A stretch of 64,000 nt of DNA, taken from the NCBI RefSeq assembly GCF_000226115.1, contig NC_016459.1, positions 4,594,501 to 4,658,500 on the forward strand, in the 5' to 3' direction. The DNA comes from Thermothielavioides terrestris NRRL 8126 (taxonomy: Eukaryota > Ascomycota > Sordariomycetes > Sordariales > Chaetomiaceae). The notes under the pieces were generated by a model. The model saw only the letters and a list, made by a program, of their open reading frames with translations, did not search any database and had not been told where the DNA came from. The position numbers were made by a program, and so were the translations under genes. Shown here in pieces: positions 1-11,964 of the stretch (the stretch's first letter is position 1; every line of letters starts with the position of its first letter).

Positions 1-853
1 TTCTAGCCCTCCAGACCCACTGAATCTTCGAGGCAGCAGCTTCGACGGTGAGGGGCCTGGGTTCGTGTTCCTTGACCTCCTTGACCCCAGGCATGACCTC
101 AACCGACATAGGCTTCCGGGTTCCGAGACTCTGTCCTCGCTCCCTCCCCCTGGCTTTCGCCACGTTCCGGTTGCGCAGCTCTTCCCGCCGCCGCTCGGCC
201 TCGGCAAGCCGCTCTTCCATCTGCAGCCTCATCTTGCGCATCTCTTGCTCGCGTTTTTCCTTCATGGCTTCGGCCACCGCTTTGGCGCGTCTGACTTCCT
301 CGGCACATGCAGCGGCAATCTCAGCGAGGTTGCGCTCCCGCGCCTGCGCGGCGGCAAGCGCCCTCTCCTCGCTCGCACTGGTGTTCCTGGCCATGGCCTT
401 GGCGAGCGCCGCCCGGAGGCGCACCTTTTCGGCATGGGCAGCACGGTCGGCAAGCCGCGCCTTTCGATCCTCGAGAATCGAGGCGCGGCGCAGATGCTGT
501 GCGACATATTTGCTCTGCGGCCCTCCGCTGCGGCCACAGCCGTGCGAGGAGCGGGAATGTGCAGAGGATATGCTGTTCCGGCGCGACGAAGCGGCGCTGT
601 CCTTGCGGCGGGTCTGGTTTGTCGGGCGGTAGAACAGTCGGGCGGCGATGTGTGGAGGCAGGGGGTAGACCTTCGTGTTTTCACCCTCGCCTTCGGCCAG
701 GTCCATTTCCTCGGCCAGCTCCATTTCTTCGGCGGGCGCCGGCAGGGAGCCGTCAGCGGCAGCGGCAGCGTCAGCCGTGCCTGCAGATGGCTGCCCGTTC
801 GACTCCTCGATGTTCCGAGCAGGCTCGCTGAGGTCCAGCGATGCGCGCCTCAT
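1..853 (-). CDS. TCP11/Sok1-like protein, N-terminal part, cut by left edge
   Basis: The frame is open from an ATG at 853 to the window edge (284 codons) with no stop; an in-frame TGA lies about 66 bases upstream of that ATG. The N-terminus is Ala/Glu-rich and disordered (about residues 1-60). It is followed by a conserved-looking segment with KYVAQHLRRASILEDRKAR near residues 115-133, then a long charged helix/coiled coil to about residue 230. Three RRxS motifs (MRRAS, RRNS, LRRAS) match the PKA consensus. This pattern recalls the region preceding the TCP11 domain of fungal Sok1 homologues; yeast SOK1 is a high-copy suppressor of PKA loss. The TCP11 domain itself would lie outside the window, so the family name is inference while the gene is clear. 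It could instead be another coiled-coil protein. Confidence 0.6.
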   Translation of the reverse strand, partial: MRRASLDLSEPARNIEESNGQPSAGTADAAAAADGSLPAPAEEMELAEEMDLAEGEGENTKVYPLPPHIAARLFYRPTNQTRRKDSAASSRRNSISSAHSRSSHGCGRSGGPQSKYVAQHLRRASILEDRKARLADRAAHAEKVRLRAALAKAMARNTSASEERALAAAQARERNLAEIAAACAEEVRRAKAVAEAMKEKREQEMRKMRLQMEERLAEAERRREELRNRNVAKARGRERGQSLGTRKPMSVEVMPGVKEVKEHEPRPLTVEAAASKIQWVWRAR

Positions 854-1894
854 CGTGGTCAGTGATGCGGGGTTCTTCCAAAACAAGCGGCTCGCGCCAC
901 ATGCAGGCCCTCAAGGCGGGAGTTTGCGGTTGATATCGGATCGTTGTAAAGTGGAGATACGCGTCTGTACCATGGACTTGGATGACAAATGAAGTCGGCG
1001 GGCTCGTAGGTCTCGGATTTGCTTGGGAGATGCTCGGGAAGAAGTGTCCGCGAAGAACGGCCGCGCCGGAAAACGAAGCGTCTCGAGGCCCACACACTTA
1101 AGTGATGCCTTGAAGACTCGTCTGAATAAGCGAGTGACGAACGGAAGGGAGAAACCTGTCGGGGATAAAGAATGTAGCGAGAGGAAGAATAGGACCGAGG
1201 GCAGCCGCCGGCAGAAATCCAGCGCCAGAAGGCCTTTCTGCTGACGCAGAGGCTGACACAAAGGACGGTGGGAGGAATGACCGGAATGGAAGGCTGGGGA
1301 ACCACATGATGACGGCAGCACAACCTTCGGTGGGTCTCCCACGTTTGGAAGCAGCGGGGCGTAAGTGCGCTGTTTGGGCCCAGACTACGCTACCTGAGGT
1401 AGGCAGCCCTGGGAGGCGTGGCAGGAGCCTGCCCAGACCCTCTCCAAAGGCTCGCTACCTATCGATATGGAGCTTGAGAGATCGCACTAACTGCCGTTAA
1501 CGCAATCACGGGTCGGCAATTGGGCTCTCTGTTAAAAATAGATGGCGCTAACGCTAGCTACCCCAGAGAGAGGGGCTTCATCAGCCAACTCAGGCCGCCC
1601 TGCAATTTCGGTCTAGTGACAGGCTGTTGCAACTTCAAGCCGCCATTCGCCTCCGGTTCCGAGGCAACGACATAACAACAGCCATCGGTGACGCCGAAGG
1701 GAATGAAGAAGGTCAAAGCACGCTCTTTTCCCCGGCTTGGGAACGCTGAGGAGCTATAGCGAGGCGAAACATATTGCGATTGCTCTTTAATTAACGTTTC
1801 GTGACCCGGGACTCTGACTGCACACATTGCTGCGGCAGGGGTTACCGTGGAGGACTAACCACAGGCAGTTGATCCAGCATCTTGTCGACCCTCT
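854..1894. other. intergenic, no gene seen
   Basis: This stretch separates two minus-strand genes. It should hold the promoter of the TCP11-like gene and the 3' end of the membrane-protein gene. Open frames here are short and not protein-like, and I see no repeat or RNA gene. Confidence 0.6.
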
Positions 1895-2893
1895 TCAACC
1901 GCGTCCTGCCTCCAACTCGACCACCGAACTGTTTATCGTCAGCGCCCGCCCAGGAGAATTTCCCCTGCCCAGTCTGGATCCCCTCAGTTCATGCACCAGC
2001 CTCTCCCCCCAGTCCGAGTCGCCCGGCAGCTCGGGCGACAGCAAAAGCGCGTCGTTGATGGCCATTTCAGCCTTGTCCACCTCGACGAACAATCCGCGAC
2101 CCGACCCGCCCTCTCCCAGCCGCTTCAGCCTCCTGCGGCTTGGCGTCGGCGTGCCGTCCTCGTGTCTTTCCCGCCGCCTCTTTCTCCGCCACAGGAGATA
2201 GGCCACTTCGATCGCCGCCAGCAATGCCACGGCTAATACCAGCCCAATCGTCAGCCCTGCGGCTGCAGCTGGGGACATGTCCGGCGTCGACCCCTCCGAA
2301 GCCGGAGTCGAGGTGATGATTTCCCTCGAAGGCGTCGCCTGGAATCCCGTCGGTGATGCCGTTGCCATGGTAGATGCCGCTACGCTGGGAACTCCTTCGC
2401 CGACCACGGAAGACCTCAAGAGCAAAAAGCCCGGACTCGAAAGGTCCGGGTCCGACGCCACAAACCCGCCTTGACTCGTCGGCGGCTTGAAGCGGAGGAC
2501 ATATTCGGTCTGGTTGGCCATCTGCGCCGGCGGAGGGTTGGATGTGACAAGCTTGAGGTTTCCATCATGCCCGATGTTGACTGCCCCTGGTTGGCCGTAT
2601 TTGTGAGCCCAGCGCCTTGCCGTGCAAAGGTTGGTCCGAGACTTACTGGCCAGGCACAGCGCTACCAAGTCGGGGCCCATCTTCCAGCTTGTGAGCCACA
2701 GGTCGTAGATGCTGTTGTTGAGCGCGTTCCACGAGATGAGTATCTCGTCTCCGTCCGTGAAGGACTCTGAGAAATCGGGCTGGGTTCCGTTCGGTGAGCT
2801 CCACAGGTACTGTCTCTGGATGCTTTCGGCGTACTCGTCTCTCCGATCGGAAGATGCATTCCGCTGGCCAACGGGCCGCCCCCAGGTCGCCAT
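1895..2893 (-). CDS. putative single-pass plasma-membrane protein
   Basis: The product is about 332 residues from the first in-frame ATG at 2893. The frame is open further upstream to 2953 but has no ATG there, so a signal-peptide exon may be missing from this model; the residues just upstream (LAACLALCEF) are mildly hydrophobic. An N-terminal Asn/Trp-rich ectodomain (about residues 1-200) contains NALNNSIYDLWLTSW and potential N-glycosylation sites. A Ser/Thr/Pro-rich stalk follows, then one strong transmembrane helix (AAAAGLTIGLVLAVALLAAI), a WRRKRRR stop-transfer anchor and a roughly 90-residue cytoplasmic tail. This is the architecture of many uncharacterised fungal type I membrane proteins. 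No enzyme motif is visible and I assign no function. Confidence 0.75.
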   Translation of the reverse strand: MATWGRPVGQRNASSDRRDEYAESIQRQYLWSSPNGTQPDFSESFTDGDEILISWNALNNSIYDLWLTSWKMGPDLVALCLASKSRTNLCTARRWAHKYGQPGAVNIGHDGNLKLVTSNPPPAQMANQTEYVLRFKPPTSQGGFVASDPDLSSPGFLLLRSSVVGEGVPSVAASTMATASPTGFQATPSREIITSTPASEGSTPDMSPAAAAGLTIGLVLAVALLAAIEVAYLLWRRKRRRERHEDGTPTPSRRRLKRLGEGGSGRGLFVEVDKAEMAINDALLLSPELPGDSDWGERLVHELRGSRLGRGNSPGRALTINSSVVELEAGRG

Positions 2894-2953
2894 ATTGGCA
2901 ACTGAGCCGAACTCACAAAGCGCAAGGCAAGCCGCTAGCTGTTCCGGCGGCAC

Positions 2954-5601
2954 GCACAGAGTTTACGACCTGGAATGAGGAGTCCGAATGGGTGCCCAAG
3001 CAAGGTCTTATTACCCTCAGCGTCCATCGTGGCCACTGTTGAGCTGTTTCCTCAACTCATCTGCAACTCTTCGCCACGGTATGCCTGCCAGAAAGCCTTT
3101 CCTCTGCGACCGGTCTGGTCACAGAGCTACGATGGAGGTTAGCGTGATGGCGAACGAATGAAGTGGTTGCGATGTGCGCAGAAGCGCCTGCTCGAACCAA
3201 CACGCAGTTGAAGGACGCCGGTATTGGCCGGAGTGTCGGTCGGGACCCAGACACGGCGCTTATCCCGCTTGCTTGGAACCACGATCCGAAAAATGCACCA
3301 ATGATCTCGCGACAGCGCTGTCAACAGACGCGTTAAGCTACGGACGCATTGCCCACGCCGTCGTGACTGCGCAGAGCCCGCGGGGTTCGCCTGGACGCGG
3401 GTGGCTGCGGTCTTAGACGCGAGAAGCATGGTGCGGCTTGGATGGCCGCTACGTGCCCCAAGCGATGCGACCCGAAGATGCTCAGCTAGCACCCACCGCC
3501 CATGCGGCCATGCCGAGGTTGAGACGGGAATGTCGTCTCAAAGCAGCGCTTGCACTCAGCAGACGACGAGTGTATCACCCCACCCTTTCCAGCTCGCGGA
3601 GGCTCCGGATTTGGCGGCGTACTTACCTAGTACCTGTTCGCCGCGGTGCTTGACACAGTGACCCTGGGCTTCGGGAAGGGTTCCGCACGGCAAGCAGTCA
3701 TGCCCAGCTCCCCGAGCGGTCACGGGTGTTGCATCACCCGCGCAATGCTGGTGCACCCACAGCAATGCAACAGAGGCAACGGCAACCAGCACATGCTCTC
3801 TCACAGCCAACAAGTGCAAGTGGGGTTCACGGCCGACCCGGCCGGGCAGAGAACTGCCAGTCATCCCCAGACCGGCCAGATCGACCGTCCTGGGCCACCA
3901 GTATGCAAGGCGAGTCGGCCATTCAGGTTGCCCGCGCCTTGTGATTGAAGCAGTGGTTTCCGCGGTCAGCAAGCGCTGCCCGGCCCACCTAGGCTCTTGT
4001 TGCGACTGCACAGTTACCGATCTCGTTCCATTCCTCGCAGTCGCGTCCGCAGTCGACATCGTCTCGCTTGTCTCGTGAGGCTTCAGCTGGCCTGGAAAAA
4101 GGGAATCAAGGCCTGGCTTGCTCTACTCAGAGCGTCAAGCCCACTAGGGTTTGCGCATTTCCTTCTCTCAAATCCCGTCTTGGTCTCTCTCGGGAGCAAC
4201 CCAGACTGAGAATCTTCAAACGGCGCTCAGGACCGACGACCCGGACCCCGAGCGGAGAGCGGCTTCCACTCCTCCGTGATGTCCGCAGTAGGTGTGCTTT
4301 GCCGGCGTCCTTTGGCTTCTGTGCCTGCCATCGTTTACCAACCCCCGAATGAGCTTAGCGTGTTCACAACGGATCCGGGCTGGCCTGTTCGATAGTGGGC
4401 TGGCCCGCCCCGCATCATATCCCACGGGCTGGGAACCGAGGTGGGGCAGGTTTCGACAGTGATTGCTGTGATCATGTAATCCGCAAGGTGGACAGAGCGA
4501 GCGTCAAGTAGGCAAGGAGTTGGCCTTGCGCATTGCAATAGCGCGGTGTCTTCATCGCGGACGGGCTGCTGGACCCGGATGTAGGACGCGAGGGAAGGTG
4601 GAACGTAGTGCAGAAGAGATTCGCATACTTGGTGGCAGATGGTGTGCGACGCAGACATGAGCCAAATACCCGACCTAGCAAGGTTAAGGTTATCTCTTCC
4701 CCCGCCCATCGCTGTGCATTGCTTGCCTTCAGTAATCCGTACAGCGCAGTTTCGGGAAGAGTGCATTGTGCCCTCGCCCCTGCCATCGTCGCTTCGGCCG
4801 GCAACCTCTGCCTTCGTTCCTCTCTCAAGTGACGGCACCGGAGGTTTTACACTTGTACTCCGGAGAGTCACGACCATACAACCGTGTCAAGGTTATCCGC
4901 GACGCTAAAAATAGCGCCCACATTTCCGGGTCGGAATCTGGAAGCGCGGGATGCAGCACATGGGTCGGTAGTAGTGTAACGTTAACATCAATTTGTTCGA
5001 TGGTTTCAGGTTTGAATACGATTTACAAGAGAAACAGGAGCAGTGCTGCGTAGGTACCGAGTTGCAAGAACAGGGAAGGATCAGTTTACCGAACTTCGCC
5101 AAGCAACTCCGACGAGTCCTCTTGTCATGCGCTGCTCAGTGCTGCAGCCAAGAAAGGCTCAAGGCCTGATCTCGAAAGTTCGGTCGGCGCCTCGCCGCAT
5201 TGGGAAAAGGGGCTGATGCAAGGACCCTCCGTGCTTATTCTGCACGGAATACGGAGTACCAAATCTCACTTGCTGCTTCGGCTGAGGGAAAAGCTTCCGA
5301 CCTGCTCGAGTGCATTCCGTATGACCCTCGGCAAACATGCCACAGAGAGAAAGGAACTGCATTTTTCTGCATCGAAGAGTTGGGTAACTAGTGTAGACGT
5401 GCAAAGGCGACAATTCGACCTTGAGGGTTCCAAGGTTTTGTTGCTTCGCATAACCTGTCCCGCTGAAGGATCCTCGGGATCGCCCATCCCACGTCATGGA
5501 TCGCCCAATTCACGCCCGGATTCGGCGCTTTGAAACGATGTGACCGGATTTCTCGCGGCACTGCAGTGGGGGCCAGCTCCCTTTCCACGGCCCCAGAAGC
5601 A
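2954..5601. other. gene-free intergenic stretch
   Basis: I found no protein-like frame on either strand across this 2.6 kb. All frames are short, overlapping and of random composition. One TACGGAGTA word lies at 5250 and one ACTAGTGTA at 5387; both words recur in other intergenic regions of the window. The left end probably carries the promoter, and possibly a first exon, of the membrane-protein gene. Confidence 0.6.
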
Positions 5602-6079
5602 GTTCCTGAGCGACCCCCTTAAATCCACTACGCAGATTCCTTATTTCCACTGCTCACCAGCGATGGTCCGTGCGTACCCACCAATCACCAACGAACTGCT
5701 CCCCGTCTTATCGATAAGACCTCTTATCGATAAGAGACTTATTTGGTTAACACCTAACACAGCTCTCTTAACCGCCTACTACCTAATCACGTGACAGTAA
5801 TCTTATCGATAAGACCTCTTATCGATAAGAGACTTATTTGGTTAACACCTAACACAGCTCTTTCTCTGTCTTTGCAAATGCTCTCTCCTTTAGTAAGCAA
5901 CGTGGCCGTTGACCGTTTGAATTTCTTAGCAGTTCCTATCGCAATTCCTGTTGTGGTATGTCAGCTAGGGAGCGTGGTGACACTTGTTGCCAAGTTTTGG
6001 TGGGTGCGCACGGACCGTCCCTGGTGAGTAGTGGAAATAAGGAATCTGCGTAGTGGATTTAAGGGGGTCGGTTCCTGAG
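5602..6079. mobile_element. MITE, 460 bp, 9-bp target duplication (MULE-like)
   Basis: The direct repeat GTTCCTGAG occurs at 5602-5610 and 6071-6079. Between them lie imperfect terminal inverted repeats of about 73 bp, 5611-5683 and 5998-6070, starting CGACCCCCTTAAATCCACTA and differing at only a few sites. The interior (about 314 bp) has no transposase frame, so the element is non-autonomous. A 9-bp duplication and long inverted repeats are typical of Mutator-like elements; that class assignment is inference. The right end lies about 415 bp upstream of the glycosyltransferase start, so the insertion sits in its promoter region. Confidence 0.88.
5706..5861. repeat. 61-bp direct duplication with TTATCGATAA palindromes
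   Basis: A 61-bp unit occurs at 5706-5766 and 5801-5861 (period 95 bp). It contains two TTATCGATAA palindromes per copy and can fold as a hairpin. It lies wholly inside the MITE, so it arose within the element. By eye the copies look identical over the unit. Confidence 0.85.
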
Positions 6080-6493
6080 TAAGGATTGACTCTGTCGCGG
6101 ACTGTACTCCGTATACTACACTATGTACATTGCACTAGTGGAGTGCTCCCAGGCAACTTCGTTAGCGTGTCGATGAGATCCATGTCTCCCGGGCCAGCAA
6201 TGGATCGGCCCCCACCACCCAATCGCCAGCGCCGAACCAAACGCCGCTGGCGCCACCCCCAGGAGAGTCGCACCAGCAGGGCTTCCAGCTGAACCTTTCC
6301 ACTAGGTCGTATTTTCCTGCGCCACCAGTCATTTCCCATGGCAGCCTGCGCCGTTCTGACAGTTGTCCGCTGCTCAATCGCACACCCTTCCCTTTTCGAT
6401 CGCAACGCAAAATTTCGAATCCCCTTGATGCGCTCGTGAACGCAGACGGCGGGGAAATGCTGTCGCCTCGACCGCGTCCGCCTGCCCCTCAAG

Positions 6494-8147
6494 ATGCCGA
6501 TGCGAAAGTCGACTGTCATCATCGCCGTGGTTACGGTCAGCATCCTCGTTCTCCTGTACACGTCCAGGATAACGACCTGGTCGGGCTTCGATGAGCCCTT
6601 CTACCACCGCGACCCTCACAAGAGCCACCAGGCACCCCAGGGCGATCGAGGGGATAGAAATTCCAGCCAATGCGACTGGACGGGTGCCCCTCCTCCAGCC
6701 GCGCCGGTGCCCTCCGCCGACCCCGCGTGCGAGGGCTTCCCCGACACGAGCAAGGTGCTGCTGGTCATGAAGACGGGCGCGTCGGAAGCCTACGCGCGCG
6801 TGCCCACGCAGCTGATGACGATGCTCCGCTGCCTGCCCGACTTTCTCATCTTCAGCGACATGGACCAGAACATCGGCGGCCACCCGATCCACGACAGCTT
6901 GTCGACTGTATTGGCCGAGGCGCAGGAGGGCAACTCCGACTTCGACCTGTACCGCCGCCAGAAGTGGTGTCTCGTCGACCAGGAGAACTGCAACAAGCTG
7001 GGGAATCCCGCCCGCGAAGGCTGGAACCTTGACAAGTACAAGAACGTCCACATCGCCGAGAAGTCGTACGCCATGCGCCCCGGCTACGACTGGTACCTGT
7101 TCGTCGACGCCGACACGTACGTGCTGTGGCCGAACCTGATGCAGTGGCTGAAGAAACTCGACCCGACCAAGAAGCTGTACCTCGGAAGCGTCACCATGAT
7201 CAACAACTTCAGCTTCGGCCACGGCGGCTCCGGCTATCTCGTCAGCAAGGCGGCCATGGAGGACTTCGTGGGCAAGAACAAGGGCGTTGGGAATCAGTGG
7301 GATGTGCGCGCGAAGGGCGAGTGCTGCGGCGATTACATCTTCGCGCTCGCCCTGAAGAACAAGACTGATGTTGGGGTGCAGCAGATGGTAAGTTGACCCG
7401 TCTTGCTCTTTTTCTATTTCCTCCTCTCCCCGGTTGGAGGACCAGGGGGGTCGATTCGGCATCAATCCGATTTGGCATCAATCCTTCGATCTTATGCTAC
7501 ATCATCCTACTCGACCAACCCATGCTAACACCGCCTCTCTCCCCTTCCAGTGGCCCACAATTAACGGCGAGAAGCCGGCGACCCTCCCCTTCGGCCCCTA
7601 CCATTGGTGCCACCCGATCGTGACGATGCACCACATGAACGCCGAGGAGATCAACACCTTCTGGCACTTCGAGCGCCGCAAGCTGCGCGCGCTCGCCGAC
7701 GCGGGCGTGTCCCGCCCGCTGCTCATGAAGGACATCTACGAGGAGTTCCTCGCGCCGCACCTCAACGCGACGCGCGAGGACTGGGATAACATGGCCGACC
7801 ACCGCTTCTACCTGGACAGGGAGGCCCACAAGGGGGACGACTGGAAGCTCGGGCGCATGAAGAAGGCAGAGGAGTACAACGAGTACGAGAAGAAGGCGCA
7901 CCTGTCGTTCGAGGCCTGCGGCGCCGCGTGCAAGAGCCTGCCCGACGAGGACTGCTTCCGGTACAGGTACCAGGACGGCGTCTGCAGCATGGCCGGCTCC
8001 TTCATCATGGGCAAGCCGGTCAAGCGCGAGGAGGAGGACAGCAAGCGCGTCATGAGCGGCTGGGACGTGGAGAAGATCCACGCCTGGATCGCGAAACAGG
8101 ACAGCTGCAGCACGATCCGCTGGCCCGACGTCAAGGTCGACGGTTAG
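6494..8147 (+). CDS. type II membrane glycosyltransferase, GT31/core-1-galactosyltransferase-like
   Basis: Two exons, 6494-7387 and 7551-8147 (496 residues). The 163-nt intron has GTAAGT, a tgctaac branch site and a cag acceptor. Residues about 6-24 (STVIIAVVTVSILVLLYTS) form a signal anchor, placing the catalytic domain in the Golgi/ER lumen. The core has SKVLLVMKTGASEAYARVP, YDWYLFVDADTYV (DxD metal motif near residues 204-206), an FGHGGSGY loop and GECCGDYIFA. This is the Fringe/C1GalT-type layout seen in fungal GT31 proteins, which transfer hexose from UDP-sugar. The C-terminal segment (LSFEACGAACKSLPDEDCF, YRYQDGVC) is Cys-paired and PAN/apple-like, a common tail in this fungal group. 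Donor and acceptor specificity cannot be read from the sequence. Confidence 0.9.
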
Positions 8148-9918
8148 AGGCTCTGGGCGACCGGCACGAGGGCTGATGGATGATGCCTGCTGCCGGGAAG
8201 AGCAAGCTGCGGGGCTCCCTGCCCTCGCATGATGCTTGCGGCCTGTTGTCCTCAAGGACGAGCATACTCGCCCGGCCATTCGGGTAAGTCGCGGCGGTGG
8301 CCGACACCATTTGGAGAGGAAGAATTGAACTGGTTTGGTCACGGCATTTGGATCGCACCACGTGAGCCTCTGTTGGATACAGCGGCCTTGCCTAGACGGT
8401 TGGATGGTGATTTTTTGGCGTTTATGGACACGGATTTCTGGTTGACATGCCGCCAACTGGGTATAGACTGGCGATCTGGGTGGGATGTTTGGCCATCTTG
8501 TACCCAGATAGAGGGGGGGTGTGCTGGGACAGGGTACATTTTGGGCCTCTCGCATTGTATGTACATGATCCACGTAATAGAGCTGGCTTTATGCTACCAA
8601 TGCTCATCCTTCCGTCCCTTGACCTGAGGGCCCAGCCCGGATCCGTTGATTGTTGGTGTTCGGGGAATTCCATCGCTACTCCCCTTCACTTTCTCAGGTC
8701 CCCAGGGGCATGCCGCGAAGCTGACGGCGGTGCGACTCAGTGGTTTAGCAAGCTTAATCCTTCCGTCCCACCCGTGTGTCTCCCAGTTGCGTCAGCGGTG
8801 GTACAGCGTCTGGCGGTCTGCCATGGCCCGGGCAATGGTGCTACTGGATATCGTCCTTGGTGTGTCGCTTGCGAAGAGACGTTGTACATACGCAGCACGA
8901 GCACCGCACGAGTTATGACTTCAGGGGTTCAGGTGGAAGGCCTCGTATTCCATCCCGGCTGTGATGATTAAAGAGACGTAGGTTGCGGAACTCGCGCCTC
9001 TGAACGACACGGCGATGTAGCTCAAGAACGAACGGTCCCCGTATGTGTCGCGAGCTTTCCAGGGCCGTTACTTCTATTTCTTTGCGCCATTATGCACTCT
9101 GGGGAATGATTGATCGGGTAGGACATACCAAAACCTGTTATCCGTTGGCTTCTGCGCCGGAGTCTTCTGGGTGGACCTGGTTCTTCTCTCCTTTTTCTTA
9201 TCCAACTCCTGTTCTCTCACCTTTCCTAGGTCTCTTTGCCCCTGTCTTTTCTTCCTCGTCTATTCTCAAGAAGCGAACGAATGAATCAGGCACACTCGGT
9301 TGTGCTGGCTGCGCTTTGTGTTGCTTCGTTTCCTCTTCTTCGTAACTCTGGAGTTGTTCTCGTGAATTGCATGCAGATCGAGATTGTCATTGAACTCCCC
9401 AGTGCCACGGACGTGCAAGTTTTCCCCTGGATTTATCTTTTCATCGAGGCCGTACTAGCGGTCTCCAACGGTGCCTGAGCTTGCCGGCCCCCGGCGTCAT
9501 GTGAACTGTCTCCGGCTATTTTCAAGAGGGCGGAAGAGGCATCTCCATTTAGGCAACATAACAAATAACACCCCACAAAGTCGGGCCTTTCGACGTCCTG
9601 GCTATTTGGGCGTGGATCGAGAAGCGACTCCAACCGTGTCTGACGCAGAGGAAGTCATTACACCAAGCCGTCTCCCGGGGCCAGATAGTCAACAGATTAC
9701 CGCTCGGGGACAACATGGCGGAATGCAAGTTAAATATCGAGGCCTTTAATAAATTCAAGTGTTTTTAACCTGGTTGCCACAGCGGAGGAGACATTTCCGA
9801 GCAGATTGTGATGCCTCGACAGCGATGCTGAGGCAGAGGTATAAGCAGGCCGGCAACCCTCGAAGGTTCGTCCACCAGGGACACCGAAACGCCCAGCCGA
9901 TCACTTGAGGCAACGACC
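8148..9918. other. intergenic, endoglucanase promoter at right end
   Basis: No convincing coding frame is present. Pyrimidine-rich sequence near 9175-9260 and a tataa-like word near 9840 precede the endoglucanase ATG at 9919; the latter is a possible TATA element. Confidence 0.55.
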
Positions 9919-11549
9919 ATGAAGCTTTGCAATATCGTTCTTGGCGCTGCTGCGGCCGCCTCGGCGCTCGCAGCTCCAGCTGCCGATGTCCCAACCCCGA
10001 CTGCAAAGACGGGCAAGCGCTCCAGCAAGTTCAAGTTCGTCGGCGCCAACGAGTCTGGAGCTGAGTTCGGCAACAAGGCGCTTCCAGGCCAACTTGGCAA
10101 GGACTACACCTGGCCGGTCAGGTCCAGCATTGACGTATGCAAGGACCATAGAGGCTGTTGGGTTGTTTACTCAACCTGTAAATGAGGAAGCTAATCAGGC
10201 CACAGACGCTCATGAGCAAAGGAATGAACACCTTCCGAATTCCCATTATGATGTGAGTTGCGCTCCCCTAGGTGACCGAAAAGGGATGAACTGGTACAAC
10301 AGACAGAATGGCGGCTAACACAACTCGGCAGGGAGCGTCTCATCCCCACCAAGTTGACTGGCAGCATCAACGAGACGTACGCCCAAGGGCTGACTGATGT
10401 ATGCGGAGGCGCAGATCACTAGTAACTGACCCTTCCGGCCCTGAAGCTCACTGAATATCTGCAGATCGTCTCATACATCACCGGCAAAGGGGCCTACGCC
10501 GTCGTCGACCCTCACAACTTCGGTAGGGACTTGACCACGCAATCTTCGCTTCTGTCCGAGTTATTGAAGTTGAGCTCATTGGTAACCATCTCCCCAGGCC
10601 GGTATTACAACAACATCATTAGCGACGTCGACGGCTTCAAGGCCTGGTGGGCGACGACGGCCAAGCTGTTCGCCAGCAACGACAAGGTCATCTTCGACAC
10701 CAACAACGAGTACCACGACATGGACAACTCGCTGGTGGCGCGGCTCAACCAGGCGGCCATCGACGGCATCCGCGGGGCGGGCGCGACGTCGCAGTACATT
10801 TTTGTCGAGGGCAACTCCTGGACCGGCGCATGGACTTGGGTACATACCCCCCCTACCTTCTCCTCTACTCCGTTTATTACTCCTTGCACCCAACCCGTGG
10901 CAGCAGGTGTACCGGCATCGACACGGACGGACTAACAATGCCTGACAATGCAGACCTCCTCCGGCAACGGCCAGAGCCTGGCGAGCCTGACGGACCCGCA
11001 GGACAAGCTGGTGTACGAGATGCACCAGTACCTGGACTCGGACGGGTCGGGCACGTCCGAGACGTGCGTGTCGGCGACGATCGGGCAGGAGCGCATCCGC
11101 GACGCGACCGCCTGGCTCAAGGCGCAGGGCAAGAAGGGCGTGCTGGGCGAGACGGCGGGCGGCGCCAACGCGCAGTGCATCGCCGCGCTGACCGGCATGC
11201 TGGGCGACATGGCCAGCAACTCGGACGTCTGGCTGGGCTGGCTCTGGTGGGGTGCTGGGCCCTGGTGGGGGTCGTATATCTATGGGATGTGCGTTGTCTC
11301 CCCTTCTTTCTTTTGCCTTTTTTTTTCGTTTTTTTTTTCTTTTTTTCTGTTCTTTTCTTTTTTTTTTTTTCTTTTTTTCTTTTCTTTTCTTTTTTTTTCG
11401 TTACCTCTTCCCCCTTCGTTTTTCTCTTGCCGTGCCAGTTGTCTCTGAAGTGGGTTGCTCCCGTTCGACTGACATCTTGCTTTCGTAGGGAACCGCCGAG
11501 TGGTGTTGCGTATCAGAAAGTGTTGCCGAGTCTGCAGGCGTACATCTGA
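9919..11549 (+). CDS. secreted GH5 (subfamily 5-like) endo-beta-1,4-glucanase, no CBM
   Basis: Seven exons: 9919-10134, 10206-10252, 10332-10398, 10465-10522, 10598-10839, 10954-11288, 11489-11549 (341 residues). The signal peptide is [20 protein letters not shown]. Family landmarks in order are [55 protein letters not shown] (acid/base Glu near residue 167) and GVLGETAGG (nucleophile Glu near residue 276), with [11 protein letters not shown] lining the substrate cleft. NEY in place of the more general NEP is normal for this subgroup. It should cleave internal beta-1,4 bonds of cellulose outside the cell. There is no cellulose-binding module or linker. The last intron (200 nt) is unusually T-rich. 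Intron positions were set by frame and motif continuity. Confidence 0.95.
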
Positions 11550-11964
11550 TGGGGAATCACCAGCAGCGGTCGACAGAAGGTAGTCTACTGGGCAGTCGGC
11601 TAGCCAGAGAAGGAGTTGGTGCCAGAAAAACAGACCGCTGTGGCGAGAGGATATGACGTACTTGAACTTGTGGTAGATTGAATTCCTGAATGTGCATACG
11701 TCATGGCCTCTCTATTTGCGCCGACAGGACGCCGCTCGAACTGCCGGTGACACGGCCGCAAACATTTGTCCAGATCTTTGAACTTGTTTCGTTGTCCATT
11801 TAGACATCTCAAGCCGACCATATGCTCTGCTTGATCCCGACCTCTGGAGTGCAAGCTGAAATTCAGGGGAAAAGTATCAGAGAATGCAACACGAGAAGGC
11901 AGACGAGACACAAACAGAGCGCCTCGCGCTGAGGTCAGGGCATGACGAAGTGTCCAATCATTAG

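Noticed and set aside
10855..11450. Phe/Ser-rich frames at the end of the GH5 gene
   Set aside because: They translate the T-rich last intron of the endoglucanase.
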